Shown here piece after piece: positions 1 through 13,423 of a stretch of 64,000 nt of DNA. Each line of letters starts with the position of its first letter. The stretch's first letter is position 1. This stretch comes from Onthophagus taurus (Eukaryota; Arthropoda; Insecta; Coleoptera; Scarabaeidae): contig NC_091966.1 of assembly GCF_036711975.1 (NCBI RefSeq), forward strand, positions 35,037,501 through 35,101,500, read 5' to 3'. The notes beneath the pieces are model-generated. The model worked only from the letters and a program-made list of their open reading frames with translations. It searched no databases and had not been told where the DNA came from. The position numbers and the translations under genes are program-made.

Positions 1-2019
1 ACGTCGCGCTCTTATGTCTTTATGTAGTAAAATAAAGGCGCGACGTCTGGTCTGAAACACATTAGCCAAATTAGATAGAATCCCCTTCTCCCCGTATGGC
101 CTTTGCAAAAACTGCTAAAATCGTAGAGGTTATATATTTGAAAACTTTTAAACGGCTTTTATAGTAAATTAAAGCTTAAACTTTCCTCTTGAAGAAAACA
201 TATAACTCGTTGTTATAACTTGAAAGAAATTTCATTAAAAAAACAAATCGAATTCGTGATATTTTGATAACAATTAAAAGCTGACATTTTAATTTATGTA
301 AGCACATAATATACATACAATTATAATACATTCACATACCTTTTAAATTTAACTTCATGACCATTGAGCCTCTCTCTCTCATAATAGTCCTTGCGATCAT
401 CTGATAACATTGTAAGAATACTAGATACAACGCGGTTTTACGACCGCAATAAATACAATTACGATATTGATTTTATTCCATTACAAAGCGATAATCAAAC
501 CGCCACCGAATACCGTTCGTTCACTCACTGTTCCCATCGAATATAGCTACCCGTGGAAATCGCCGGGTTTCTCGATAAAATCTTTCAATGCTCTTTATTT
601 CCCTACATTCACGTTTTCCCCAATACATTTAACCCACCTACCTAAATGTTATTTCTCGTATCTATAAAAGGTAGGTAGGAGTGAGAGAAGAAACAGATTG
701 ATATCTTTACACGCAAGAACTCAGATGTATGGGCATAATCAAAATTAAATGGGTCGTTACGAACCGGCCATTTGTTTGCGTGATTTGTTGAGTGTCTCCC
801 TGCAAGCTCATGAAGAAACAGAGTCTTGACACTGTGAGTGTACTCCATACAAGTGGGGACTATCTGTGGGATTCACAATCTCAGTATCAAGTTGGTACAA
901 AGAGAAGTATTTACTGCTATTTAATTTTTTTTTGAAAATTGGTAGCGGGGATAAGATGCTTACGAAGACTTTGGTTGGTAAATACTTTTTACGATTTGTA
1001 ATACCGAATACGGCGCATCGTATAAGATGAGATAATCCCTAAGATATAGAGATTTTTTTAAAGAGCACGTGATCTAGATTAAGATTTTTTATAGTATAGT
1101 GACAATTAAAAATATTTTGTACAATGTATACATCTCTGAGTGTTTATAATTATGTAACGTTACATAGTAAATATAATGTATAGGTTGTTGTTGAAACATG
1201 TTGGATAACATAAAATTACACTCTAGAGATACCCGGACCTCACACGTTCGTTGCTGCAGATGGTAGTGTGGTACAAGAAGGTTTTATTGAAAATTGCGAG
1301 TTTTACTATAATTACTCAATAAACTCCCGCGTCCGGTTGTTCGTAATTTATTACGACAGTTCAAAAAGTATCTTCTATGGGTAATTTAACATTGATTTAT
1401 GGTTCGTTTAGCGAAATGACACGCATTAAAATTAATTTCTTAATGAACAATTATTATCAACAATAAATTAAAAAAGAAAATCGACGCAAAATTTGTTTTG
1501 CCCAATCAGTAAATATTTGAATTCAAGGATTACAACTTTACTACTTGATGGGTTTTGATGTGAACAAAGGAGGTTGTTGTTGGTAGGAGGGATTCGTATA
1601 AACTCTTAGAGAAGATGACCGCGGGGCCTTCGGGGACATGTTTACAGCGTTTAATTGTAAGTTATAAAGTAAAGTAATAAAGTTTTGCGCGTTTGCACCG
1701 GATCGCTAATTGTCCGGATCAATTTATACGTTCACGAGATGCTATTTGTTGTCCTCCTCTCTCTCTCTATCCTTCCCAAGATTTACGTCCTATTCATTTA
1801 ACCAACACTCGAAGAAATACTCGGCTACAAATCGAAAGAAAGAATCTACATCGATAAATTTTCAAACAAGAAAATTGTAGAGTTAAAAAAAATCTTGTGT
1901 GTTCAATGATAATGTTGTTTATAGTTTTTCTTGAATCCGAATTCTTCGACCTTTCAAGCTTCTCAATCTGCGTGCGGAGTACAACATTTTTTTTTACTCT
2001 TTTCTTTCTTCCTTTTCAG
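1..2019 (+). other. Presumed LDH-1 intron
   Basis: No LDH exon could be found here although the first visible LDH-1 exon starts mid-protein, so this is read as intron. It is AT-rich with scattered CT runs (about 370-385 and 1755-1775). No recognisable protein or RNA gene is seen. Confidence 0.5.
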
Positions 2020-5000
2020 TTCCAGTGTGGTCCGCCGTCAGTGTATCCGGTGTACGTCTACGCGAGGTTAACCCCAACCTTGGAACTGATGACGATCCCG
2101 AAGACTGGCAGGAAATTCATAAACAAGTAGTTGAAAGGTAAAATCTATTTTCTACTTAGAATTTTTTCTTCTAATTAAATAGAGAAACTTAAAAATGAAT
2201 TTCTGATAAGTTATGTTACAATAATGCTATTTCAAGAAAATTAATCTTCTGACAATTTGCGACATATCATTTTGTTTCTGGATCTTACAAATTAACTCTA
2301 TCCTTAACAACGTCTTTATCTAGGAATGCAAAAAAATCAAAAAAAAGGAATCAAGGAATCAAAAACAATGAGGGTTATGAAAAAAGTAGCAAGAAACCGA
2401 TACTCACGAAAACCAATATTGCGGATAATTGAAAAATACGGTTTGCAACCTCCGAAGTGTGTATAATTGAATTCTTTCTGGGAAGAAGAAATCAATCCGA
2501 TATTTAACATTTATTAAGTAAAAGTAAATGTTATCGGTTAGCAAACTATCAAGGATTATATTGATATAGTATCGATGTAGCGCCTCGGCCTCAAACGACC
2601 CGTGCTTAATCAGGCTAAATCATGCATCATGTTCCGAAACGCCAAGCTGTCAGATAATGAGCCACATATTCTTATAAACTATCTAGGATTGTATTGGTAT
2701 GGTGTCGATGTAACACCTCAGCCGCAAGCGATCTCGATAACCAAATCGTTTATGTCAAGTGACTAAATCAAGCATATTTTGTTCTGAAATACGAACTAAA
2801 TGCTACTATATGTACATTAATGAAAAATCATATTCATTAGAATGTAATTCAAACGTATATATTGTGTTCTCTCGAAACGACATGGTTCAGTTTCCGTCTA
2901 CCCCAATCAAGTAGTCTACCTATTCTCTTCAAAATTAAGTAAAAGATAATGCCAGAAATTTGCCTTTACTATGTTTGCTCAATAGCAGTAAAGATGAAGA
3001 AGTAATGACAGCTCTAAAAAACATAAGAAAAATATGTTACTAGATAATCTGCACCCCAGTGTACGAAATCATTCCTTATCGTTATACCTGAGCAAGCAAA
3101 AAAAGGAAATTTTCCACGTATTAATCATAAACACAAGTGCAAAAACTACCTTCCATCAGAGAATGGAAATAAATACTGGCAACGAATTATACAATACGTG
3201 ATATTGTAGAATCGACGTTATCAAACTCTCGAAAAATAAAATTGAACGTTCCTTTAGTGTGCTAGAACTAAGAGCTGGAAGAAAAAGTCTGATCGAATTA
3301 TATTTAATGAGTGCTAATCATCTTTATTTTTGCGATGCGCTCCTCAACTACACCTTCTCTGGTCCGGAGTTTATCTCCTAGTAGTTCGGAATCCACCTAC
3401 AGTTTATTGTGGATTCCACCTAGGCGCCAACTGTGGCATAAGAACGGGATGATAATGATGAAAAATCACCTTTAGCATCGTTTATCTTCACATTCATGCC
3501 GTTTTGCACCAACAATCAAGTAATTACTGCGAAGTTGCAGATCACCGTAGCTTTCAACGCATCTAGAGACAAAGAGTTGAAAATAAACCGTAGAAACAAC
3601 TCAACGTATCAGAATGACCAAAATAACGACGAATGCCGGAAATTCTAGCGCTCCGAGTAGATCAATTAATTATGTGGCCATGTAAATACATCATTCTAAG
3701 ACGTAGATTCACAACTGTGGTTCAACGTGGTGAGTTCATCAGATTCTTATTATTAAAAAAACTTATTAAATCATCTCAAAAGTAATTGAGAGAAAAGGCT
3801 AGAAAGAAAGGTAAAAAGGTAGAATAGAATTTACTCCTGCAATTACAAATTTGTTTTGTAGAGGCTCCCACCTAGATTTGATGCAAATTTCCAAACTCCA
3901 GATGGATAATTTAACAACAGTTACGAGTCCATTCTCTTTCTTGGACATATCATCATGAATGGCATGTATTGGCCATTTGTACTGAAACATATTTCAACTG
4001 TGATTATCCTCCCTATTTCTGCAGAAGATAACGATCCTAATTGGTATCTACCATTTTTTTGCTATAATTTTTAACAACTTTGAAATTAATTCAAATTTTC
4101 ATCTCGTTATAGTTATAATTTGGTGTGGTGTCAATTCATCTTTGAAGTGTCTTGTAATAGTTGTGTTTCTATCTTTTAGGTGGTGTTGGAGTATCTGCTG
4201 GGTTTCATTCCAACACCACACGCGGTAATCTGCTTTCATTCATCTTTTTCACATTATCGTATTATCCTCTTCTTCTTTGTCTCCTCCATCTTATCACATC
4301 TAGTATACTACATCATTTTCTGATGTCTATATTTATGATTTCAGTCTTACCCAGGATAGTTCGGAACGTATTCATTTCTGCAACTCGATCTGATTTGACC
4401 AAACGATCATTCTTAAGCATCCTGATAGAGATGTCGTTTTATTGATCTGGTTTCTTAAGGCTTTTACTGGATCATGACTGCTGGAGGTCCAAGATATTTG
4501 AACTGACTGACATTTAATTGGGCTGAAAAATGAGACTGATAATGTTGCTCGCTATTTTCATTCTGCGCGTCTCATTTTTCTCTCAGATCAAGACTTTTGT
4601 GCCAAACTTCAGGTATTTGCAATGAAATATGGTTGAATAAAAGCAACAATTTTCCATTAAGTTCTTTCGCTCTGTATTTTAAAAGCTCTATAGATATATT
4701 ATCCATTCACACTGCTATTTTGCTTTCCATTTGTTAATTACCTCAGTTTTTATTCTAGCTTTTCTGCACTGATTGTTATTTTTCCTCTTGTTTCTTCAGT
4801 ACTACATAATTGTTGGAAATAACTCTACCATCTTTCTGGCTTTTTGTATTATACAGGGTGAGCGATAACAAATTTGGATGAGAATACCCAGAAATCAATT
4901 TGACAGATTTTAATTTGATAACTGTTATGTATTAATTCCATTAGTAGCTTGTTTGGTTATTTAAGTAATCGCTTCCTTATGCACCATAACAAGAAAGCGA

Positions 5001-8000
5001 ATTCTGTATTGCAAATGCTCTTTTACAAAAAAACATTTTGTTTCACATTTTTCTATCTAATACACCATACAATCCATTAATTTTGAAACACTTGTCCATT
5101 TATCAAATGAAATAAATACACGTAACTTCCCCATTAAAAAAATAAAATCGTTAAGGTGTGGATTTTAACAAGTTTAAACTTCAACATTTATGCATAGGTG
5201 GGCGGTTTTGTAACTTTGCGAGTGTTGGGGTTCGAAACAGGAGGTCTTTTCATAAATCATTATGGAACCCCGTGGGGCGAACACCTAACGGCAAGTCTTT
5301 AATTGGCGCGCGCAATGTTTACGATCACCTTTTTACATCCGCTTTCCAATAATAACGCACGCTATAGGCAGTTTACGGCCTCTATCTCTTTAAACTCCTA
5401 GTTTAACTCAAAAATGCAAAAATTTACTTTTTTCAATAGCACTTGAATGTTTTCGCAATTACAACAACCTCGTTTTGACAGAAGCAGTTACTTCGCATGT
5501 TGATCATCTTCTTGACAAAAAGTTTCATCTAAATCTAAGTTTTGCAAAAACAATCTGCATCTAACAAAATGAAACTTTCATACATATAAAAATTTTCTTC
5601 TTTGGGTAAGGTGACAATTTTTTTTGCACCATGACATCTTTGACTCTTAAGAATAATTAATTTTTGAAATATTATAGGTGCTTCTTTTTATATTCTGCCT
5701 TATCGTGTTTTATAGAAATTGTTGTATAGTTGTTCGAAGAAATGTTAATATTTTCTATTTATTAGGTTTGATGTTAAAAAGTGATAGACGTCCGTCAATA
5801 CGTCTTCGCGATGATATCGTTTTGCTCGATTTCTTCTTCGTATATAGTTTGTCCAGTCAAGTAAGACCGCGTAACGAGGGGGTCTTTTTGATTTATTGCC
5901 CTCTCGATATGACGACATCTGCGACATTCAGTAATCGGCCTGTCTACGGGATCGACGCTGATAGTTGCGTTTGATTGATGTTACAATGATCGCCCATGAG
6001 GTGTATCCACCTCTCAAACTCCTTCTCCACTCCACGACGGTAATTAGATATGTTAAGGAAAGCGACGATAGATACGAAGAATCCGGTTGGAATGTACTCG
6101 CCCTTTTCTTTTTGATTAATTATAAAATTCAAAGAAAGAAGATAAAAAGAAATAAATTTATTTTTTTGTTACAGTAATATTGAAGTGTGCAAATTGAAAC
6201 ATGCTGGATCTTGGGGGATGGCTTTAAGCATTTCAAGATTGGTCAGAGCTATAACTGAAGATTTAAGAGAATGTTTTCCAATATCAACACATATTAAGGT
6301 AAAAGAAATATATCTTAAAAAAAAATAAATTTGTACAAATTGCTTCCACCTCCATTAAACGCAACTAATGTCTCCATTACTCCTGCAATTGCATCTCTCC
6401 ATCCGGTTTTAAACTCGATTTCGTGTCCGTTATCTCTCTAATACGAACTCGAGTCTCAACCTCTTAAAAGGTTTTCTCAAAGAACCTTTATGGTGATTGA
6501 ATTCCAACACAAAATAAAGCCTAAATGAAGCTTTTATATTTAATACATATGAAGCTTTTTTTTAAATTTTTAATAAAATTAAGTTCTTATTTTTTTATGT
6601 AATAATAACATAATCTTTTAGAGAAGAACGATTTTGTATTCACTCGTATTAATTAGATTACACGCGTAATCCGCTTAAGAGATGATGATGACCACGACTA
6701 AGAACGACGACGAGGACTACTTTAGCTCGCGGAACCGCTTGAAGCCATTAAGTGAGGCGCACGATACACTTTCTATGTAATTACATAACTGTGAGCTCAT
6801 AAATCATCGTAATGGACCTACGTGGAGGCGCTGTCCCGTTCAGATAACGTATGAAATACCACTCCTACAAAACACTAACCCAACATAAGTAACCTATACG
6901 AAGTCTTATTTAAAACATTAAAAAGAATATTTGCAAAGAAATTAGACAATAAGATAAAGTGGCTTGAATTGTAAACAAATTGAACCAAAACGGCTTAAAT
7001 ACGGCTCCCGGTTAAACGTAACGTGTTGATGTATGCAGAAGGTATTCAAAGCGTTAAGTGGCCCCATTCGTCTAAGAACAAGTTCGAATTCCATCGATTA
7101 CGGTTACTAAAAACACTTTCGACGGATATAAATGAGAAAGATTTAAAGAAATTTATTTTTACTTGAAGTTGTTTTTAAGAATTTTATGTGATTCAAAAAG
7201 ATTACAGAAAATTGAAGCAACATTAAAAGTAAAACCACGATTACTACGGGGAAGGGAGTGTCTGAAGACGCACGACTAAACCCGAAACTTTCTAGTTTTA
7301 TGCAATAATCTAACGCTGAATAATAATTAAAACTAGAACTAACAGTAGCATTAAAACTTAGAGATTAACGTCTATGAGCGCTAACATTTATATTTTAATA
7401 TACTGATGTAATAAATATGTAGGTAATATTAATAGTATATCCGAAGTTCGTTCTAATGAGGTCTATTATATCGAGATTTTACTTTACTATCATTAATAAT
7501 AATTTATCACTACCCACACAAACACACTCAGGAAAAGAAAATAAAACTTATCCATAACGTAAAATAATCAGAATCGACTCTTCTCAAAGAGGAAGAAAAG
7601 ATAAGCGACTGACGGTTTGAAAGATACTCTGTAGGAACAACAACGGAATCTCTCTCTTAAAAGGCGTAATTGTATATGTAGTAAAAGGAATATCCCATCT
7701 ACAATCACTATAGTAAGGGGCCCCGTTGGCGTTTTATAATAATTTAATGTGAAACGCTTGTCGCTTATCGTTTCTTGTTTCCCTCTTCACACTTTCTTCC
7801 CTTCTCATTTCTTTTTTGCTTTTCCTTATTCGCAGGGCTGTCGCCATGGCGTCGATAAGGACGTGTTCCTGTCTTTACCGTGCATTATAGGCAGCTCCGG
7901 GGTCGTGAATATCGTCAGACAGAATTTAAGTGATTTGGAGAAGGATATGATACAAAAATCTGCCGATTATATGAACGAATTGCAAAAGAAATTAATGGAT

Positions 8001-8006
8001 AGATAA
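2020..8006 (+). CDS. Ldh: L-lactate dehydrogenase paralogue LDH-1, 3' part
   Basis: Three exons are visible: 2020-2137, 6175-6298 and 7836-8006 (stop TAA). Their translation follows the C-terminal third of L-lactate dehydrogenase, which interconverts pyruvate and lactate with NADH in the cytosol: [19 protein letters not shown], then [20 protein letters not shown], then [18 protein letters not shown]. The first exon begins in the same phase as the matching exon of LDH-2 (14284-18788), and the first two exons together are 242 bp, exactly the length of LDH-2 exon 5, so one intron was gained or lost. The nucleotide-binding half and the catalytic His lie left of the window. The usual KGYTSW is KHAGSW, so the threonine near the substrate is replaced. 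AATAAA lies near 8045. A divergent paralogue is certain; whether it still acts on lactate is unknown. Confidence 0.9.
2138..6174 (+). other. LDH-1 intron with diffuse repeats
   Basis: Intron of 4.0 kb. A loosely repeated block occurs at about 2555-2650 and 2680-2770 (both read 'cgatgta...cacctc/gcctcggc'). A stretch at 5158-5350 and another at 5780-6080 are more GC-rich and complex than their surroundings, but neither gives a recognised protein. A sequence at 4853-4870 resembles the TA-CAGGGTG ends of the mariner-like MITEs elsewhere in the window; no partner end was found. Confidence 0.4.
6299..7835 (+). other. LDH-1 intron with a dispersed repeat
   Basis: Intron of 1.5 kb. Bases about 7256-7360 (GTCTGAAGACGC..CTAAACCCGAAACTT..ACGCTGAATAATAATTAAAACTAGAA) recur in the same orientation at about 29448-29545, so this is a copy of a dispersed repeat of unknown class. 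A GC-richer stretch lies at 6660-6850. Nothing else is recognised. Confidence 0.5.
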
Positions 8007-8944
8007 AAATATCATCATGTATCATCAAACAAATCACCCTTTATTAAATAAATCATTATTTATCTTTAATTTAATGCGTTTTAGTCTTTAAATTAGTAAG
8101 ATAAGACTTAGGACTTTTTCCCACCCTTAGTTGTAATTGAATGTAAGATTTTAGAATAGCTTAATTGAATATTAATTGGTTAAACGATTAATATTAGTTG
8201 TTCCACTGTATAAGAGGCAACACGACGTCGAGATAAACTGGTTGGTGGTAGTAGCACTTGGTGCTCATAAATATTTAAATCGGTACATTGTTCTATTTAG
8301 GTATGTCCGTCTTTAGAATTCGTTAAGTATATACAAGATGATAGATAATGAAGAGGTTGACGTTCTTCTAATTGGAAGGCGATTTAAAACTGTTTCAACG
8401 TTACCCAACAAAAAAATTGTTATTTTTTGTGCAACCGGACACCGAGATGTTCATGAACGCCCGATAAAGCCGGAGGACGGTAATAATTATTTACGTAAAG
8501 AGAGCCGAAACTGAAAGAGTACACTTGCAGGCGAAGCTTGAATGAATCGATTAGATCCATAGCGATGCGGATTTTTTCGAAACTTTACCATCCGCACCCA
8601 TCTCTTTACCACCCGCAGGTTGTAAAGTTAAACTATTCGCCATGAAAACTATGTTGTAAACCGGGGGATTAATTTATTAGACACGAGGTAAGATCTATGC
8701 GAAGATATTACAGGATAAGTTAGTATGAGAGAAGTGAAAAGATGGATGAGCAATTTAGCTTCTGGAGGAATAAGGAGGAATACATTATATCTAGGAACTC
8801 AAATCGTGGTAGCTCGAGATTTATGCTGTTTTTATAGATGTGATAACTTCGAGATTATCTATAAGGAGAATTATGGAAAAAGATGAAACGTCTATTAATA
8901 TATCTATACTGAGCTAATTTGCGTTCTACTTGTTTAGAGCAAGT

Positions 8945-9420
8945 AATACAGAGCGAGTTCACTACTTCGAAGATGTAGTCTCCAAATGTGACTTTGCCAA
9001 ACACGATATCCGTCTCTTACTTTGACACCAACCTCTCTCCAGTGGATTCGAGGTTTCCAAAGATTTCCTTGACCGACTGCATTGCTCTGCCAAGGATGTT
9101 GTGGTCATCTGCATATCCCACCATTTGGACGGACTTGACTCCGGTTCTTCTCAAAACATAATCATGTGATATGTTGAAGAGTATTGGTGCTAGTCCGTCT
9201 CCATGTTTCAGCCTTGAAGACACTTTGAATTTGCTTGTGCGTTGTTCTTTCACTCGGCATGTATTGTGTAACATTGTGCATTTGACCAGCTACACTAATT
9301 TGGATGATATATTGAGGTGGCGCATTATGGTGTACAGTTTGTTTCTGTCGACGCTGTCGGATGCTTATTTGAAGTCTATAAATAGTTGGTGAATATCAGT
9401 GTGACACTCCAAGAACTTAT
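8945..9420 (-). mobile_element. Non-LTR retrotransposon fragment, reverse transcriptase
   Basis: The minus strand (best at 9017-9274) reads FKVSSRLKHGDGLAPILFN, then VGYADDHNILGRAM. This is the palm region of a LINE reverse transcriptase, including the YADD catalytic box, typical of the RTE-like elements common in insects. Frames are broken on both sides, so it is a dead fragment. It lies in the intergenic space between LDH-1 and the PEX11 gene. Confidence 0.75.
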
Positions 9421-9832
9421 CATATGGTGTTGTTTTGCACAAGGTATTACTTAGGTACCAAGATATCATAATTTAACATGTCTTACAAAAATCTACTAAT
9501 TTAGGGGATCCAGAATGAATGCAAACTAAAATTACCGTTCCCCAAAATGGAGCCTCCCATATTTACCTTCCAATAATAATCGGCTGTAAGAAGAGAACGC
9601 CAAGCGCCTCGAAAAATCCGATACGGAAAGACCCTTCAACGAGGTTGCTCCAAAAATTAGGGAGATTGATATAGATCAGGCTAAGCCGTGAAGAAAATCT
9701 CTACCAAATCCTGAAATGAAGTCAAATATTGGATTATTTACCCAAACTGGTTCATTCATTTGTTGTCTAACCTGTTCCTGGTCCATTTTTCGGCGAACAT
9801 CCGGTTTAAGTTGATTGATCATGGTTCTCATA

Positions 9833-10760
9833 TTACAGCCAACCATCAATCACCGAAAAATCACCGTTTGATGATTTTCCTGTTGACCGTCTAGGCGTGT
9901 TTCGAAAAGACATTAAAAACTTCTGCACTCGGATATTTAACTCTTCATTCCTAGCAGTACTTTTCATTCGTTCTTTGAAAGTCCTCACCATTCTTTCTGC
10001 CAATCCATTTGTTTGTGGATGGTATGGTATTGTCCTCACATGTTTTATTCCTTGGAGAGAGCAGAAATTCTCAAACTCTTCGGATACCAGTTGGGGTTCG
10101 TTGTCTGTTACAAAGATCTTAGGCAGATGATCAAAACGTGCAAAAATCTTGCGGAAAGTGTGACAGTTGTCGCAGTGGTAGTCTTTGTCATCTTTACTAT
10201 TTCCATGTAAACAAACAACATGTAATCTTGCGAAGGATTGCATTGCAGTTGTGCCAGGATGTCTTGATCTTGTGTTGGGAAATAGGGATAAAGCATCAGT
10301 TGTCTAATTTTCTTTTCCAGTCTGATGATATATGGTATAATTATAACTATTTAGTAATATCTCAATAAACGGTTGCTGGCTATTTTTGGAGTCTCTCGGT
10401 GTTGACTGAAAATTCTCTCTAGAGGCTTTTGGTCGGTCAATAATGTGGAATGTCTCCCATACAAATACTTATAAAATTTTGTCACTTTTATATAATAGAA
10501 TATCGCTTTTCCACGTCATTAAATATCCTGGAAGCGTAAGCGATTGGACGTAATGAATTATCATTCATCTTGTGCATCACTGCTTAAATATAATGGAAAA
10601 CTAGGGTTGTAATGGACCAACGTGGTTTTTGACGTCAAAATAGTCTTTAATTTTTCCACTATGTTGGTATCTTCGTCTGTCCAATTCCAATTCAAACTCT
10701 TCTTCAACAGTCGGTATAATGGTACACAAATGATATGTAAATTCTTCATAAATTTTCCAT
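9833..10760 (-). mobile_element. Ty3/gypsy-type LTR retrotransposon fragment
   Basis: On the minus strand, 9833-10243 gives an integrase core piece (FVTDNEPQLVSEEFENFC, then IPYHPQTNGLAERMVRTFKE), with the Asp and the Glu of the D,D-35-E triad. Further 5' on the same strand, 10561-10749 gives the end of the reverse transcriptase and start of RNase H (PLYRLLKKSLNWNWTDED, LVHYNPSFPLYLSSDAQDE). The order RT, RNase H, integrase is that of gypsy pol. The middle is decayed and no LTRs were found. Confidence 0.75.
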
Positions 10761-12600
10761 TCTATATAATCTATCCTAAAAATGAGCGAAGTTCGGTGGT
10801 AAAAATGAGCTTTTTAAAATCATACACACTAATTTTAAAAAGTCAATCAAATGCATGTGTCCAACACCACGACTTGGATACAAAAGAGGAAAAGGAAGCT
10901 TAAAAACTATCTAAGAGTGGACAACCCCACCCTTGGTGAAAACAGGAATCGATAAGATTAATACACGACAATAAGACGTAATAGAGGACACTAATATACT
11001 TTAAAAGAAAAATAAACCGTTACAGCTTAATGATGAAGAACGTTGTTACCAAGACGTACTGTTACTCCATGATAGGCCATTCCTTATAATTAAAATGATG
11101 TATGACCTCTTCTGGTCTTCTGCCATCAATTGAGTAATTGTTGTCTAAAACCATTTAAATCGCGCAGAAAAGACTTATTTGTTACAACAAAAAACGCTGT
11201 AATTGTTGCCTCTATTGATAAGAATTGTTAGGGTAAGCTATGCTTGGTAAGATGTACCAACAAATAGATAAAGCCAAGAGGTTGCTGTATCCATTGTGGG
11301 ATGCGTTCTCCTTACTTTGGTGTCTTCTGGTAGAAGAATCAGCTATTTCAACAAATCACAATGTGTTTTCACTCTTTTTTCGAAGCTCAGATTATTTCTG
11401 GTAATCAGTATACTGGTATTCTAGACTTTTTTGACCGTTTTTCTGATTCAAATTACAGGTTGTAAAAGTCTTTATTCCTGAAAACAAATTTTATGGATTT
11501 TTTTTGGATTCTTAAGAAATTGTTGGTATACTTTCTGGAATCGAAAAACAAATCACCGTATTATCGGATTTTTATTATTTTTCTTTAAAGCACGCCTCCC
11601 TTTTACCCAACCCAATTTATTCATCCAACCTCAACATTATCCACTCGCTAAATTACAATTCTCTTCCTTTATACCCCGAAACGGATCCGTTCGCGGAAAC
11701 AACTTATAACAACCTCTCATCCTCCTTGCTTTTTTTTCTCTTCCTCCTTTACATCCTCTTCAACATCTTCTCATTAACAATATAATTATTGCGTATCATA
11801 ACGTCACGGCTTAACTCGGCGTAATTGCTGGGCCCCTCTGTCTCCGGCCATTAAAACAACTTCATTACAATTCGTGGCGCGCGAAAAAGACCGAAGAAGT
11901 TGTGACGAGTTGTGAGGGTCTCAGAAAAAGGATACAAAGAAGAGGGAACGAGATGAAGCTGAAAGTACGAAAGGAACGAAACGAAACGAAACGAAACTCA
12001 CGGGTATTATATGTAAATGCGATCGGAGCGCATGTAATTTGCTTAATCCGTTCCGCGGGACCGACGGACGTAGCGGTTTCGAGGCAATGCCATCAATCGG
12101 GGGCCTCCAGACGTCCTTAAATTGACAGATGTACTAATGGTGCGTTTCGAGAATTCAAGACCCCCTTTAAATATACAAGAAAAGTTTTTCTATTTACATT
12201 TTTCTCTATAAGAAAATGAATCGCTTTATAATTTCTTTATATAATAATGTTAATCATTCAAAATTAAATATATTAAAAGTTTATAATCCTCGTAGTAAGG
12301 TCATCTATGAGATAACTTAAATACTATTTACTTCAAAAGTGTAGATTTCTATTTTACGGATAACGACGATTTTAAAATTGAACATATTTCTGTTTTACTT
12401 AGCGTTTTTCAAAATATTATTAATATTTTAAAATTACATTTATTATCAACGTGTTATAAAAAGTCTTCATATAAAATCTCGATTAGCTTCAAAATAGTAA
12501 ATACCAAAAAAACAATATTTTAAGATTAAAGTTTATCTAAAAATAGACGTTCTGATTAGATAACATTTGCACTTTCACAACGTTTTATAAAATTTTTAAA
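10761..12600. other. Intergenic, nothing recognised
   Basis: No coding similarity was found. A short pentanucleotide run (ACGAA repeats) lies at about 11970-11997, and the stretch 11820-12120 is unusually GC-rich for this window. The latter could be conserved regulatory DNA, which is a guess. Confidence 0.35.
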
Positions 12601-12608
12601 CAAATTTA

Positions 12609-13423
12609 TTAAGGTGACAATTTATTTTTTGGATTTAAAACTATAAGTAATCCTGCAATAGAAGAAATTACCCCCAATGTACCCACAGTACTTGGCGATA
12701 ACTTTGTATAACCCAAAGATGTCATAGGAATAAATATATCGCAACCGTTTTTAATAATATCGATTAAAACGTTTCGATGTGATTGTAATAATAAAAGGGA
12801 CGTTGTTAGTACTTTTAAAACGTCTGGAAGACTTGAAATGCCTTTGGATGGAATTAAACTTGTTTTGTGTGATTTTAAAATGTTTGTAACTTCATATAGA
12901 TCTCGTAATAAATTAAAAATAAGGGAATAAAACCAGTATTGGGTTGATAACCGACCCCATTTGTCTGTATTAACAGAACATAAATCCGATCGTCCCAACC
13001 ACAAAATGTGATCTCCTAATAAGAATAGAGCTGTGTTTAATCTGCTTAAGATTACTGTTGTTTTTATCGTTGGGTCCTTATGTTTTAATAATGGAAGGAT
13101 TGAGTAAACTATATCAACGCATTTTCCAAAGCGTAACACTAAAAAAATTTACCATTATTTAATAAAATTTAAGTATTTATTTTTATTACTTACATTTTCT
13201 GAATGAACTTAAATGGAACTCTAAATTTTTAAAGGTTTCAACTCCATTTCGGTTATTTTGTTGTAGTTTATACCAAATTACTCTTGATAAGTACTGAATT
13301 AACCTAAAAACATTGAAGATTTTAAGGTTATGTTATTCTTTTTAATAAAGGGTGAAATTATAAAAACCTTGCTTGTCTATCACGACCTACGGTTTGTCCA
13401 TTTAATTTTATAAATTCTTCCAT
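12609..13423 (-). CDS. Pex11: Peroxisomal membrane protein PEX11 (alpha/beta type)
   Basis: Exons on the minus strand are 13423-13368, 13303-13194 and 13138-12609, joining to 231 residues. PEX11 proteins sit in the peroxisomal membrane and drive its elongation and division. The N-terminus MEEFIKLNGQTVGRDRQAR matches the start of the family; the middle has GDHILWLGRSDLC, SLIFNLLRDLYEV and KNGCDIFIPMTSLGY, all hallmark PEX11 segments; the C-terminus has a hydrophobic segment (STVGTLGVISSIAGLLIVL) followed by a short basic tail. The length fits the family (human PEX11B is a little longer). The start is the first ATG giving the conserved N-terminus. An AATAAA overlaps the stop region. It is transcribed away from LDH-2, with 860 bp between the two start codons. 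Confidence 0.93.

Noticed and set aside
5678-6177. Overlapping 98- and 70-residue frames as an exon before LDH-1 exon at 6175
   Set aside because: No similarity, and the LDH exon phase is explained by direct splicing from 2137 to 6175.
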